DNA of 64,000 nucleotides from Bacteroidales bacterium (GTDB lineage Bacteria; Bacteroidota; Bacteroidia; Bacteroidales; Paludibacteraceae): the NCBI GenBank assembly GCA_015061115.1, contig SUXE01000002.1:166792-230791 (forward strand), read 5' to 3'. The translations under genes were made by a program, and so were the position numbers. Each line of letters begins with the position of its first letter. Position 1 is the stretch's first letter. A model generated the notes under the pieces. That model saw nothing but the letters and a program-made list of their open reading frames with translations, made no database searches and had not been told where the DNA came from. Below are positions 29,477 to 38,480 of the stretch, in pieces.

Positions 29477-29823
29477 AAAAGATTAATATTTTGGCGACTG
29501 TGATCGCACTATTTGCAACATGCATTTTCTCTTCCTGCAAAGAGAAAGCTCCTATAGACAAGAAGAAAATGACCCAAATGGTAGCTGAATACTATATGCT
29601 TGATGCAGTGTCAAAACATGAGCTGAGAGAGGTCAAGGATCTTGACATGAATCTCGTATACGTCGATTTTCTAAACAAACACGGTGTGACCGCAGCCGAG
29701 TTTGATTCCGCCGTCACCTACTATGCAAAACGCCCACTTGAATTCAAGTCGATCTATGAGGGTGCAATAAAAATCATCAATAAAAAATTGGAAACTATAA
29801 ATAAAGAATTGGAAGAAAACTAA
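29473..29823 (+). CDS. DUF4296 lipoprotein
   Basis: A 116-residue lipoprotein: signal peptide with lipobox ending FSSC, then a small helical domain (APIDKKKMTQMVAEYYMLDAV, then DSAVTYYAKRPLEFKSIYE) that matches DUF4296. It is translationally coupled to lspA through an ATGA overlap, an arrangement I recall as conserved in Bacteroidota. Its function is not known. The C-terminus forms a helix (IINKKLETINKELEEN). Confidence 0.85.
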   Translation: MKKINILATVIALFATCIFSSCKEKAPIDKKKMTQMVAEYYMLDAVSKHELREVKDLDMNLVYVDFLNKHGVTAAEFDSAVTYYAKRPLEFKSIYEGAIKIINKKLETINKELEEN

Positions 29824-29857
29824 TAGAGACGTGGCGTGCCACGTCTCTATTTTTTTA
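29823..29857 (+). terminator. Terminator of the lspA operon
   Basis: The perfect stem AGAGACGTGGC/GCCACGTCTCT is followed by ATTTTTTTAA. Confidence 0.9.
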
Positions 29858-29880
29858 ACGAACATATTCAGTCTGTTTAT

Positions 29881-30258
29881 TTATTTGCAAATATGCTCCG
29901 CTAATTGTCGCTGGATTCCGATCACATCAATACCTTTCTTAAATTCATACGAAAAAGGCATCGACATACCTGCGACATACAGTTTCATCTCGCAATCATC
30001 ATCGAATGTTCCTGCCGTCTCAACAGAAAACTGACGGATCGACTTATAAGGAACAGAATGAAACTCCTTTTTCTTTCCTGTGATTCCCTGAATGTCAAGG
30101 ATAATTAGACGGTGCGACGTGAACAACCAAATATCACGAATCACCTTATACCCTTTCTCTACAGTTTCTCCATTAAACAACACTCCGTCAAAGTGTTTTT
30201 CTATCTCCTGCTGCGACACCTCTGAGGAATTGCCGAGCACCATATCCAATAATCCCAT
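29881..30258 (-). CDS. Bacterial PH-domain protein
   Basis: This 125-residue protein, with no signal peptide or membrane segment, matches bacterial pleckstrin-like (bPH) domains. Its beta-strands alternate as DGVLFNGETVEKGYKVIRD, IWLFTSHRLIILD and KKEFHSVPYKSIRQFSVETAG, with a terminal helix (IQRQLAEHIC). The motif FTSHRLI is typical. It lies 18 bases downstream of the DUF2974 gene and is probably co-transcribed with it. Its role is unknown; phospholipid binding is not proven for bacterial members. Confidence 0.78.
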   Translation of the reverse strand: MGLLDMVLGNSSEVSQQEIEKHFDGVLFNGETVEKGYKVIRDIWLFTSHRLIILDIQGITGKKKEFHSVPYKSIRQFSVETAGTFDDDCEMKLYVAGMSMPFSYEFKKGIDVIGIQRQLAEHICK

Positions 30259-30276
30259 ATTATTAAGTTTTAATAT

Positions 30277-31455
30277 TTATTTTTTCTTTCCAAAGCTAAA
30301 AAAAGGTTTCAGTAACGGTTGTTTATCTGTCGGCTTCACCTCTCCAAGCCCAAAGCGATAACTAGATGCCCACGAAAAGCCAAGTAGTTTGGACGCTTTT
30401 ATCAATTTGTCCTTATGCTCTTCGGGCAATTTTGAATAAGTAGCCACAATAATTTTTGTATTTCTGATGGGATGCTCATAAAGTTCCGCAAAACTCTTGG
30501 CGCCACAACTGCTGACAATAGAAAAGACATTCTCCGTCACAAACTTACGTTCCTCCAGTGTCATCTCCTTCAGAAATTCAGAGAAAGTGTGGTCTGCCAC
30601 ATCTCTTACCCATACATTGTCAACTTCTGAAACCAAATTAGCCCGACACACTTCCCAAAACAACGGATTATGTTGTTTTATTCCATAACCCATGCTCTTA
30701 ACAGCAACATAATCCTTTACATGTTCCAAAAGCATACCGACTATTGATGATGACGGAACAAATGTATGTATTTTCTCCTTTGTCGCCAAATAACGTGGAG
30801 TTTCCTGAATTTTGTCAAGAAAGCCAGGTCCATCAAAATTATAAACGGCAATCACGTCATCAACATGTTCCTCTTTCATCTTGACATACGCATACAAAGC
30901 CTCATTTCCTCCTTTTGAATGGCCTACAATATAGTATTTTCTTCCTATTTCAGATTCGTTGATATACCTTACAGCCTCTGCCTGACCCGGTATTTCTCTT
31001 AGATAAGAAAGCATACAATCCTCTTTCCAACCAACTATAGACGAATCTGTACCACGATAAGCCACAACTCTTATACCATCAGACAACTCAAATGTGACAG
31101 CTGCGAACTGTATGACCCTTTCCTCATCAAAGATATTTCTGAAATCGACGATGCGGATATTCGCGAACCTCTCCGTCTTAACTGCTTTACATAAAACAAA
31201 CGGAGCTGTTTTCCTGGGAACAATATCATTCTCAATATCAATAACCCTATCTATCTCGCCGAAAATCTGGGCATTATCTTCATGCAACTTGACATACTCC
31301 GCTAATGTATAGCCACGAACATCTGTCACAACCTGATAAAACCGTTCAAACTCATAATAAGAAATCAACGATAAGATAAGGGCATCCACTTCATTAAACG
31401 GATCCCTTTCAAACGGCAAATCTCCACGCCACTCAAGATAGTCGAGCATGTTCAT
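30277..31455 (-). CDS. DUF2974 (Mbeg1-like) alpha/beta hydrolase
   Basis: This 392-residue cytoplasmic protein has the lipase-3-like signature YRGTDSSIVGWKED, followed by the nucleophile elbow VGHSKGGNEALYA and an F/Y-D-GPGF segment. This matches the DUF2974/Mbeg1 family, which is common in Firmicutes and rarer in Bacteroidota. It has no signal peptide. The first residues are MNMLDYLEWRGDLPFERDPFNEVDALILS, a conserved family N-terminus, so either the first or third codon is the start. It is the first gene of an operon with the PH-domain protein. A lipid or membrane-associated ester substrate is inferred only. Confidence 0.8.
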   Translation of the reverse strand: MNMLDYLEWRGDLPFERDPFNEVDALILSLISYYEFERFYQVVTDVRGYTLAEYVKLHEDNAQIFGEIDRVIDIENDIVPRKTAPFVLCKAVKTERFANIRIVDFRNIFDEERVIQFAAVTFELSDGIRVVAYRGTDSSIVGWKEDCMLSYLREIPGQAEAVRYINESEIGRKYYIVGHSKGGNEALYAYVKMKEEHVDDVIAVYNFDGPGFLDKIQETPRYLATKEKIHTFVPSSSIVGMLLEHVKDYVAVKSMGYGIKQHNPLFWEVCRANLVSEVDNVWVRDVADHTFSEFLKEMTLEERKFVTENVFSIVSSCGAKSFAELYEHPIRNTKIIVATYSKLPEEHKDKLIKASKLLGFSWASSYRFGLGEVKPTDKQPLLKPFFSFGKKK

Positions 31456-31482
31456 ATTCTCACCAACTTTTGATATATATCA

Positions 31483-31513
31483 CAAAATTACTCGTTTTAC
31501 ACAGTTTATACAA
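31483..31513 (-). promoter_or_regulatory. Promoter of the DUF2974/PH operon
   Basis: On the minus strand TTG (31511-31513), a 20-base spacer and TAATTTTG (31483-31490) match the consensus and give a leader of about 20 bases. Confidence 0.8.
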
Positions 31514-31590
31514 ATAGATATCTATAGTTATTCAGCATTTTTAATTATTGTTGTCCGATATAAATTCATTTGGTAGGCGATCCGATAGTC

Positions 31591-31626
31591 ACAAAAAAAG
31601 TGTCACTTCAAATGACGAAGTGACAC
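31591..31626 (-). terminator. Terminator of the esterase gene
   Basis: The stem GTGTCACTTC/GAAGTGACAC is followed on the minus strand by a run of T (complement of CAAAAAAA). Confidence 0.9.
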
Positions 31627-31674
31627 CTACATTTTAATAATTATCAAGATAAAACTAGCTAAATCACTGATTGA

Positions 31675-32598
31675 TTACCAGTTCTTGGTACTAACTTCCC
31701 AACCACCAGCTCTGTTGAATTTACCGCCGCCTTCCATAAACTCTTTCTGCCACTTCGTTTCACCGCACAAGTGCCATCTGATCCAAGCGACACAGCAGTT
31801 TGAACCGCCCCATGGTCCGTAACCGTGACCTTCATTACCCTTGATACCAAGCCACATTGGAGCCTTGTTGGCTGAATTACCGTAATCACCTACCGCGTTG
31901 TCGTAAGCCATATCAGTATGTCCAGTGATAAAACCAGTAGGGATTGTAAGATTGGTTGCACCGTCATGAGAGAAGCTACCGCTATTAAGAAGCATCAACA
32001 CCGCCACACGACTATCTTTGTTCGCACAATCCTCTGCCATCACTCCACCCTGAGAGTGTCCACAGATAGCCACACGCTCCATATTTAGTTTTCCATAGAA
32101 TCTTGCACTTGGATCATTGTTCATCTGCTCCAGCCAGTCGAAAGCTTTCTTAGCATCATTGCCATCCCAAGTAGAAGGCTGAGAGTATACTACAAATCCC
32201 ATAGAAGCCAGACGCTTTGGAATAGTTGGCTGAGAATTTGGAGTCTCACCACCACCAGGACAGAAAATGGCAACAGGATGAAGCACATTAGGATCGTTAG
32301 ACAACTCTTTTGGATAAGCGACGACACCATTACCACTTGGTCCTACATTCTCGTCCCAATTAAATGCAAGAGGACCATTATCATCAACATTGTCACCATA
32401 CAAAAAGAAAGATTTTTCCTTTACAGGTGGTTGCTCCTGCAACGCAGGTTTAATCAAAGAGATGCTGTCGATATCACTTATAGCATACTCCACATAACTA
32501 CCGTCTTTTTTACAGACGTAAATCATGTTCTGGGCAAAAACAGTCGACGACGTGACTATAGATGCCGCAATTGTAATGTTTTTTAGTAAAGTTTTCAT
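31675..32598 (-). CDS. Secreted alpha/beta-hydrolase esterase
   Basis: This 307-residue protein begins with a signal peptide (MKTLLKNITIAAS...STVFAQ). A short SusF-like/Por-associated stretch (YVEYAISDIDSISL) follows, then an alpha/beta-hydrolase domain with an oxyanion segment PVAIFCPGGG, the nucleophile elbow GHSQGG, an aspartate region TGHTDMAYD and a histidine region EGHGYGPWGG. It resembles cutinase/dienelactone-type and PET-hydrolase-like esterases found with plant-wall enzymes. It has its own promoter and lies downstream of a GH43/CE1 gene, so removal of acyl side groups from xylan is a reasonable inference. The frame could start at 32628, but the promoter covers that start. Confidence 0.75.
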   Translation of the reverse strand: MKTLLKNITIAASIVTSSTVFAQNMIYVCKKDGSYVEYAISDIDSISLIKPALQEQPPVKEKSFFLYGDNVDDNGPLAFNWDENVGPSGNGVVAYPKELSNDPNVLHPVAIFCPGGGETPNSQPTIPKRLASMGFVVYSQPSTWDGNDAKKAFDWLEQMNNDPSARFYGKLNMERVAICGHSQGGVMAEDCANKDSRVAVLMLLNSGSFSHDGATNLTIPTGFITGHTDMAYDNAVGDYGNSANKAPMWLGIKGNEGHGYGPWGGSNCCVAWIRWHLCGETKWQKEFMEGGGKFNRAGGWEVSTKNW

Positions 32599-32625
32599 GT
32601 TATTTGTGTGTTTTAAGTTTAGAAA

Positions 32626-32655
32626 CAAATATATAAAATAAAAAGATCAAAGCAA
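32626..32655 (-). promoter_or_regulatory. Promoter of the esterase gene
   Basis: On the minus strand TTG (32653-32655), a 19-base spacer and TATATTTG (32626-32633) match the Bacteroidales consensus. Confidence 0.7.
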
Positions 32656-32672
32656 AACATATAGATATATAA

Positions 32673-32700
32673 GTGACGACGGTATCACTACCATCGCCAC
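32673..32700 (-). terminator. Imperfect hairpin after the CE1-GH43 gene
   Basis: The inverted repeat GTG-CGA-GGTA/TACC-TCG-CAC carries two A-C mismatches and lacks a clean U-tract, so at best it is a weak terminator. Confidence 0.35.
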
Positions 32701-32714
32701 TATTATTGCTTTGA

Positions 32715-35700
32715 TTAATCTTTGATTAGTTTGACTGAATTTGAGCCGTTTGAAACGACGTAGATACCAGTTGCAAGATCAGAAACTACAACATCAGCGT
32801 CATCAGACTCAGCGACGAATGCCTTCACAACTACACCATTCATAGATGTGATTGTAACAATATCACCCTCTGCCAAACCACTTACTTTAACCACATCCTT
32901 TGCAGGATTAGGCTCCAACATAAGTGAATTAGAAGCTGCGTCAATAATCTCATCATCTGCAGGATCATCGTAGTACATGCTCCAAGAATCGAACTTCAAC
33001 TCACCACTGAATGTGAAGAACAAGTCTGTTGCTGTAGGGATATCAGAAGTCAACTTACACTCAAACTCCTCAAATGAAGAGTTAGACTCTACATTCAAAT
33101 ATCCAATTACAGGACCACCAGCCGAACCAGTTGAGATTCTGATAGCACCGCCACATGGAGCAGAGACACGAGCCTTAAACTTGTTTACTCCCTGAGCCTT
33201 AACGCCACATAGTCCGATCCAAGAGCCATTCTTACCACTTACAGCCATATTTGTAGACTTTCCTATGTAGTTAGACTCGATTCCATTCTGCCATGCAAAA
33301 CACTCAGCCTGGATTGTCTTAGTACCGTCTACAGACTCAACCTGACTAACGCCCTTAGTAGTACCTGCGTCTACACCCATAATCTTTCCTGCAGACTCAT
33401 CCACATTAGCATAGTCGACGTGTGAACAACGATATCCACCCTCAACACCAATCTGATTCTGGATCCACTGGCTGTGGTATGTGATGTACCATTTATTCTT
33501 AAACTTAAAGAAAGAATGGTGGTTGTTACCATTTGAGCCTAACCACTTAGATGGATTATCGAACACCTTGCGGTCGTAAGTAAATCCAGTCATTGGATTT
33601 TTAGAAATCATAGTAGAGATAACAGCGTTGCTGATACCGATATTGTTTCCTCCTGTATTCCAGTTAGTACAATATGAGTAGACATAGTTACTACCAATCT
33701 TATTGATACCGGCATCCTCAAATAGATAAGGAGGATTCAAAGACTGAGCTGAACCATCAATACTGATGAAGTCTTTTCCAAGCTTTGCGATACGAGCTGT
33801 TCCTGGATCAGCATTCTTACCATTAGGCACACCACCACCGAAATAGATGTAACCAGTACCGTCGTCATCTACAAGGACAGCAGGGTCGAACAACCATTCA
33901 ACATTACAGTTTGGCATAGAACGAGTGATTAGTCCCTGACCATTCTTAACATCTTCCCATGGACCGTAAGGAGTGTCAGAAGCGACAACATAAATACCAT
34001 TACCACCATTTGCGAAGTATAGGAAGAAACGTTCCTTACCATTCATTGTCACATGACATGCAGTAGGAGCCCATGAGTTACCAGCCTTAGAGATACCGCC
34101 AGAACCAGCGACCTTCATTGGTCCGTGGTCTGTCCAGTTTACAAGGTCAGCAGAAGACACACAAACGATCTCAGTAATTGTACCGTATCCGTTAGTAGTG
34201 ATACTTCCATTCTTATACTCATAGATATCATGTGTCATATAGATGTACACAGAGTCACCGTAAACCATTGCACATGGGTCAGCACCATAACGCTGAGTCA
34301 TGATTGGGTTATGGTTAGTAGTAGGCTTAACCTTTGGATTGACATTGCTTAGGCTGATTGTTGAGAAAATAGAAGCCAATTCAGCATTGTCACGGTCTCC
34401 GATCACACAACCGTTTGCATCGTATGGTTCAGCACCATTCGACTCATATTTCTCAAACTTCATGTTGTCAATATCAAGCCAATCACTTGTAATCTTTAGC
34501 TGAAGAGTGTGCTTACCAACTGAGATCTCCTTTGTACGAGCGATAACAGTAGAGAATTTTGAGAAGTCTCCTGTGTTAGGAGCAGCGATCTCACCAGTGA
34601 TCTCCTTACCATCGATCAACAATTGGAATGAAGCAGACGCATTATCTGTTGCTGCAGAAACAGTGACTGTATATCTTGATGTCTCTTTCACATCTACAGT
34701 ATAGTTCATCCATTCACCGCTCTGGTTGTAACCGATAACGAATCCTGTTCCACCCTTGTAGATGTCGACTCCATCTTTACGGAATGCCTCTCCACGGTTT
34801 TCCTCATCCTTATCGTTGTAAGCCACACCCTGTCCACCAAAATCATACTCCTCTGCCTCGATAGTACCTGGGATAGACGCAGCAGAACCATTATATGGAC
34901 CAGACTCTTCTCCTCTAGTTTCAGTTCCAGAGCCAGAAGATGAACCTACTTCTCCACAGTTCAATGAGAATCGGCTTATAAACTTCCAGATTTCACGTAC
35001 AGAATGGTACTTGTCGTTTGAAGGCCAGTGTCCTTTTCCATAGACCTTGTTCAAACAAACCTCAACACCACACTTACCATTCTTCCATAGATAGCGAGTA
35101 GCAGCACCGTCGATCACAGACTCAACTGGAGTTCCGTCACACTGATTTGCTTTTGCCCAAGCCTCAGCCTGTGCGTAAGCACCCTGCTGCTCCTGATACA
35201 TTCCATTGAAAGTACCCTTCCATGGCTCATAGTGAACCACATCATCCTTATCTCCGTTAGTATGGATGATTGGCATTGGACGAGAAGGCTTGGCTGTCAT
35301 ATCTCCGATAGGATAACCAGAGACTGGAGCACAAGCTGCGATCTGGTCTGCCATGTTGTTTGCCACTGAATAAGTAAGCATACCACCCATAGAGAATCCA
35401 GACATATATACACGATCCAAGTCGATCTTATACTTAGAACTCATCTCCTTAATGATAGCCTTAATGAAAGCGATATCATTACCTGTAGCACTCAAGTCCC
35501 AAGTAGAGCCATCCGACTGAGGATAAACGACAAGGAATTTTGCAGTGTCGGCAACCTGATCCCAACGAGAATTCTCCTTCTGATAAGCGATATCCTGACC
35601 CATACCGTGAGCAGAAATCACCATAGGTCTGTTCTCTCCCATTCCACTTGGTGCATACACATCAATAGTACGTTTTTTTCCGTTCACATTGATAGTGCTT

Positions 35701-35789
35701 TTAACACCTGGAAGTGATTGAGCAACAGCCGATACTGAAAGCATTGCGCCAATAGCAGACACAACAACTGAATTGTAAAGTGTTCTCAT
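32715..35789 (-). CDS. Multidomain xylan-degrading enzyme CE1-CBM6-GH43-CBM6 with T9SS tail
   Basis: This 1024-residue secreted enzyme reads, in order: signal peptide (to about 23); CE1/PHB-depolymerase-like esterase (about 25-285) with nucleophile elbow GFSMGG and MVISAHGMGQD; a Ser/Gly/Glu linker; CBM6 (about 305-455, IPGTIEAEEYD...GEWMNYTVDV...WLDIDNMKFEK); GH43 five-blade propeller (about 490-810) with the base in RYGADPCAMV, a second acid in FDPAVLVDDDG and a catalytic acid near EDAGINK; a second CBM6-like domain (about 820-950); and a T9SS sorting domain (LEPNPAKDVVKVSGL...GIYVVSNGSN). It would remove acyl groups and arabinose from arabinoxylan. It starts 18 bases after the GH30 gene and is co-transcribed with it. 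Confidence 0.9.
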   Translation of the reverse strand: MRTLYNSVVVSAIGAMLSVSAVAQSLPGVKSTINVNGKKRTIDVYAPSGMGENRPMVISAHGMGQDIAYQKENSRWDQVADTAKFLVVYPQSDGSTWDLSATGNDIAFIKAIIKEMSSKYKIDLDRVYMSGFSMGGMLTYSVANNMADQIAACAPVSGYPIGDMTAKPSRPMPIIHTNGDKDDVVHYEPWKGTFNGMYQEQQGAYAQAEAWAKANQCDGTPVESVIDGAATRYLWKNGKCGVEVCLNKVYGKGHWPSNDKYHSVREIWKFISRFSLNCGEVGSSSGSGTETRGEESGPYNGSAASIPGTIEAEEYDFGGQGVAYNDKDEENRGEAFRKDGVDIYKGGTGFVIGYNQSGEWMNYTVDVKETSRYTVTVSAATDNASASFQLLIDGKEITGEIAAPNTGDFSKFSTVIARTKEISVGKHTLQLKITSDWLDIDNMKFEKYESNGAEPYDANGCVIGDRDNAELASIFSTISLSNVNPKVKPTTNHNPIMTQRYGADPCAMVYGDSVYIYMTHDIYEYKNGSITTNGYGTITEIVCVSSADLVNWTDHGPMKVAGSGGISKAGNSWAPTACHVTMNGKERFFLYFANGGNGIYVVASDTPYGPWEDVKNGQGLITRSMPNCNVEWLFDPAVLVDDDGTGYIYFGGGVPNGKNADPGTARIAKLGKDFISIDGSAQSLNPPYLFEDAGINKIGSNYVYSYCTNWNTGGNNIGISNAVISTMISKNPMTGFTYDRKVFDNPSKWLGSNGNNHHSFFKFKNKWYITYHSQWIQNQIGVEGGYRCSHVDYANVDESAGKIMGVDAGTTKGVSQVESVDGTKTIQAECFAWQNGIESNYIGKSTNMAVSGKNGSWIGLCGVKAQGVNKFKARVSAPCGGAIRISTGSAGGPVIGYLNVESNSSFEEFECKLTSDIPTATDLFFTFSGELKFDSWSMYYDDPADDEIIDAASNSLMLEPNPAKDVVKVSGLAEGDIVTITSMNGVVVKAFVAESDDADVVVSDLATGIYVVSNGSNSVKLIKD

Positions 35790-35807
35790 GATATTTGTGT
35801 ATTATTG

Positions 35808-38075
35808 TTATTTTACATATTTGATTGATTTTCCGTTTGCTGAGACGAGGATATAAATTCCAGACTCTGCAAATTTCGCATCAAAGTCAGCTTTTGTGCT
35901 GATTGAGACATTACCAAGAACCTTACCATTAGCGTCGCACACACTGTACTCGCCAGAAGGGATCTCAGCAACAACATCATCGATTCTTGATGGATCTGAG
36001 CTTTTAACTTTGATCCAATCTATATTTACCCATGAAGATTCGATCGAAACAAGCATCTCATGCTTGCCAGCTGAAAGTTTGACAACCTTATCAGACGCCA
36101 ACTCCTTATAAGTTGTCCAAGCTCCCGTATCTTCAGTATCAAACACGACCTTTGTCGACTCATCTTCGTCAAACATTACAGAGAATGTAGACTCGCCTCC
36201 TTCATCAGAAACATTTGCCGACAAGATATATTCATCATCTTTCTCCACTTCAACAGTATATTTCAACCATTCGCCTGCCTCACAGTAACCTACCGCATAA
36301 CCACCGTCGCAAACATACACGTCTACATTGGAATCAGATCTGTAAGTGGCATCACCTTTATTCTCCTCCTTCGCATCATAGAATGAAATTCCAGATGCTC
36401 CTTCATTGAAATTCTCAGCCTCAATGATTCCAGGAATCTTAGCAGCAACACCACCAAAAGGAGCCGCCTTTTTCACAACCTCGATTGTGATAGGTGCAGA
36501 CTCTCCAGACTCTCCATTAGCATCGTAAGCGATAGCGTTGATAGTGTGCTTTCCTAGAGATGCGTCAGCACCATAATAGAATGAGAACGGAGCCACCCAC
36601 TTGTCTTTAACCTGCTCTGAACCCTCGAAGAATTTGATATTCTTGATTTCAGACTCACTCTTATAAGTAGGTGTGATCAACACGCTGTCGCCCTCTTCGA
36701 TGATAAGTTTATCAGCTGCGATATCCAAGCTTATCTTACCACTACCCTCACCTACATATGTCACACAACTCTTAGCTGGAAGAGTGACAGAGAATGAAGA
36801 ACTCTTATTGATAGCATCAAGTTGCTTCATATTTCTAGTCTGGTCTGTGATCCATACATTCCACTGCTGAACCTTTGTGCCTGGGACCGAGATATTGATT
36901 GTCTTAGCCTCTGTGCTCATATTGACAGCCACAATCACAACATCATCACCATTCTTGTAGGCAGATGTATACACATTATAAGTTGGATTGACAGTACAGT
37001 CTACACGATAATATCCAGGGCGGATGAATCTTGCATACTGACCGAAAAGCCAACCACGCTTTGTGATCTGACCATCCTTAGCGTTATCATTATTAGTATC
37101 TCCGTTGTTGATCAACGAATAGTTTCTCTTCAAATACCACCATACATACGCACTCATATTAGAAAGAGCCATACCGCGATGGATTGAGTAAGCCACTTCC
37201 AAAGCCTCAGGCCAAACATTGGCACGGCAAGGAGATCCGCTTGTAGCATTGGAAGACGTGTAATATTCCGTCATCCACAACTCCTTGTCAGGATCAGCTG
37301 CAATCTTCTGATCGCCAAGAGAGTATTTGAAAAAATTATCATTAGTGGAAGCGCTACTTGCATAGAAGTGAGTTCCCAAAATGTCTATGTTCTTAAGTGC
37401 ATTAGCATCGTTTAGAATCTTGTCGTACATGCCTTTGCTATATGCGAAACTCTCTGCAGTAATCACCTTTGTGCCATTCACACGAAGTTTACCAGCATAA
37501 TTCTTCGCATATTGATATACCTGATCTGTGCTCCACCATGTCCAATCATGTCCGTAATCAGGCTCGTTAGCATAACTCATGGCGTAAAGGCTTACACCAT
37601 TCTCATACATATAATTGTTGAACTTAACCAAATGGTTAGTATATCTTTCAAAAGCACTTGTGTTGATCTGCTTCTCATTAGCACGATACTGACAAGAGTT
37701 ATTGTTACAAAAAGCAGTTGTCTTAGTACACATATCCGCAGAAGGAGTGTTCCAAGGAGTAGCGAAAAGCTTGACTCCCATTTTCTGAACCTTCTTACAT
37801 GTAGTAAGTTCCCTGCTCCAATTGTTCTCACTTTCCGCAACCCAAATACGCATTACTGAAAGTCCAAGCTTGTTCTCACCGACGCCGAAAAGTTTGTCTA
37901 TGTCATTGTCAGTAAGATCATAGCCCTGCCAACAAGGATGGTTGATACCTCCAAATCCCTGTATTTTCTGCTTGACACTTGATAGGTTCACAGTGCAATC
38001 CTGAGCAGCAGATGATGCGACTCCCATCAATGCAAGTGATGATAAAGTTAGTTTGTAAAGTAAATGTGTTTTCAT
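35808..38075 (-). CDS. Secreted GH30 (subfamily 8-like) xylanase with CBM6
   Basis: This 755-residue enzyme has a signal peptide and then a GH30 domain (about 27-430) that opens with KQKIQGFGGINHPCW, as in bacterial glucuronoxylanases. The acid/base glutamate lies in YANEPDYGHDWTWW and the nucleophile glutamate in ELWMTEYYTS; VWWYLKRNYS and RPGYYRVD are also family motifs. Residues 435-530 form an Ig-like domain (PTYKSESEIKNIKFFEG), 535-680 a CBM6 (IPGIIEAENFN...GEWLKYTVEVE...SWVNIDWIKVK), and the end a short T9SS-like tail (SGIYILVSANGK). It is the first gene of the xylan operon. Whether it needs glucuronosyl side chains cannot be decided by eye. Confidence 0.92.
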   Translation of the reverse strand: MKTHLLYKLTLSSLALMGVASSAAQDCTVNLSSVKQKIQGFGGINHPCWQGYDLTDNDIDKLFGVGENKLGLSVMRIWVAESENNWSRELTTCKKVQKMGVKLFATPWNTPSADMCTKTTAFCNNNSCQYRANEKQINTSAFERYTNHLVKFNNYMYENGVSLYAMSYANEPDYGHDWTWWSTDQVYQYAKNYAGKLRVNGTKVITAESFAYSKGMYDKILNDANALKNIDILGTHFYASSASTNDNFFKYSLGDQKIAADPDKELWMTEYYTSSNATSGSPCRANVWPEALEVAYSIHRGMALSNMSAYVWWYLKRNYSLINNGDTNNDNAKDGQITKRGWLFGQYARFIRPGYYRVDCTVNPTYNVYTSAYKNGDDVVIVAVNMSTEAKTINISVPGTKVQQWNVWITDQTRNMKQLDAINKSSSFSVTLPAKSCVTYVGEGSGKISLDIAADKLIIEEGDSVLITPTYKSESEIKNIKFFEGSEQVKDKWVAPFSFYYGADASLGKHTINAIAYDANGESGESAPITIEVVKKAAPFGGVAAKIPGIIEAENFNEGASGISFYDAKEENKGDATYRSDSNVDVYVCDGGYAVGYCEAGEWLKYTVEVEKDDEYILSANVSDEGGESTFSVMFDEDESTKVVFDTEDTGAWTTYKELASDKVVKLSAGKHEMLVSIESSWVNIDWIKVKSSDPSRIDDVVAEIPSGEYSVCDANGKVLGNVSISTKADFDAKFAESGIYILVSANGKSIKYVK

Positions 38076-38480
38076 GATAACTACCTTTTGTTTGTTCACA
38101 TAAAAATTAGTCTAATCGAATTGCAATCGCCACTTATCACTCTGTTTGCGTTTGCAATCATAGCAAATATATTAGTAGTTCCAATGAAATAGATTCTCAA
38201 TTAGCGGTAAAATCTTATCATTTATTAATTTTGGTATAAATCACCACCTTCGATGTTACATATAAATACACGGTGAAAAGGAGGATTTTGAAAATTGTGA
38301 ATTCCTTCTGTGAAAAACATCTCGATTAAATCGTGGTCAAATAGACTCACCAACAAACGTCGAATATGACATTCCAATTCGATAATATACAATGAGTATG
38401 ATATCCTACAATTGGAGTAATTTAGAAATACAAGAAAAAAAATAAAATTATTTTTTAGCTTTGCATAAAAATAAAAGACC
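38076..38480. other. Intergenic region between the xylan operon and the acyltransferase gene
   Basis: It holds a minus-strand -7 box TATATTTG (38164-38171) for the GH30 gene and a plus-strand -7 box TAGCTTTG (38456-38463) for the acyltransferase gene. An open frame on the minus strand (38225-38728) overlaps the acyltransferase start and has no family signal. I see no other gene. Confidence 0.5.
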
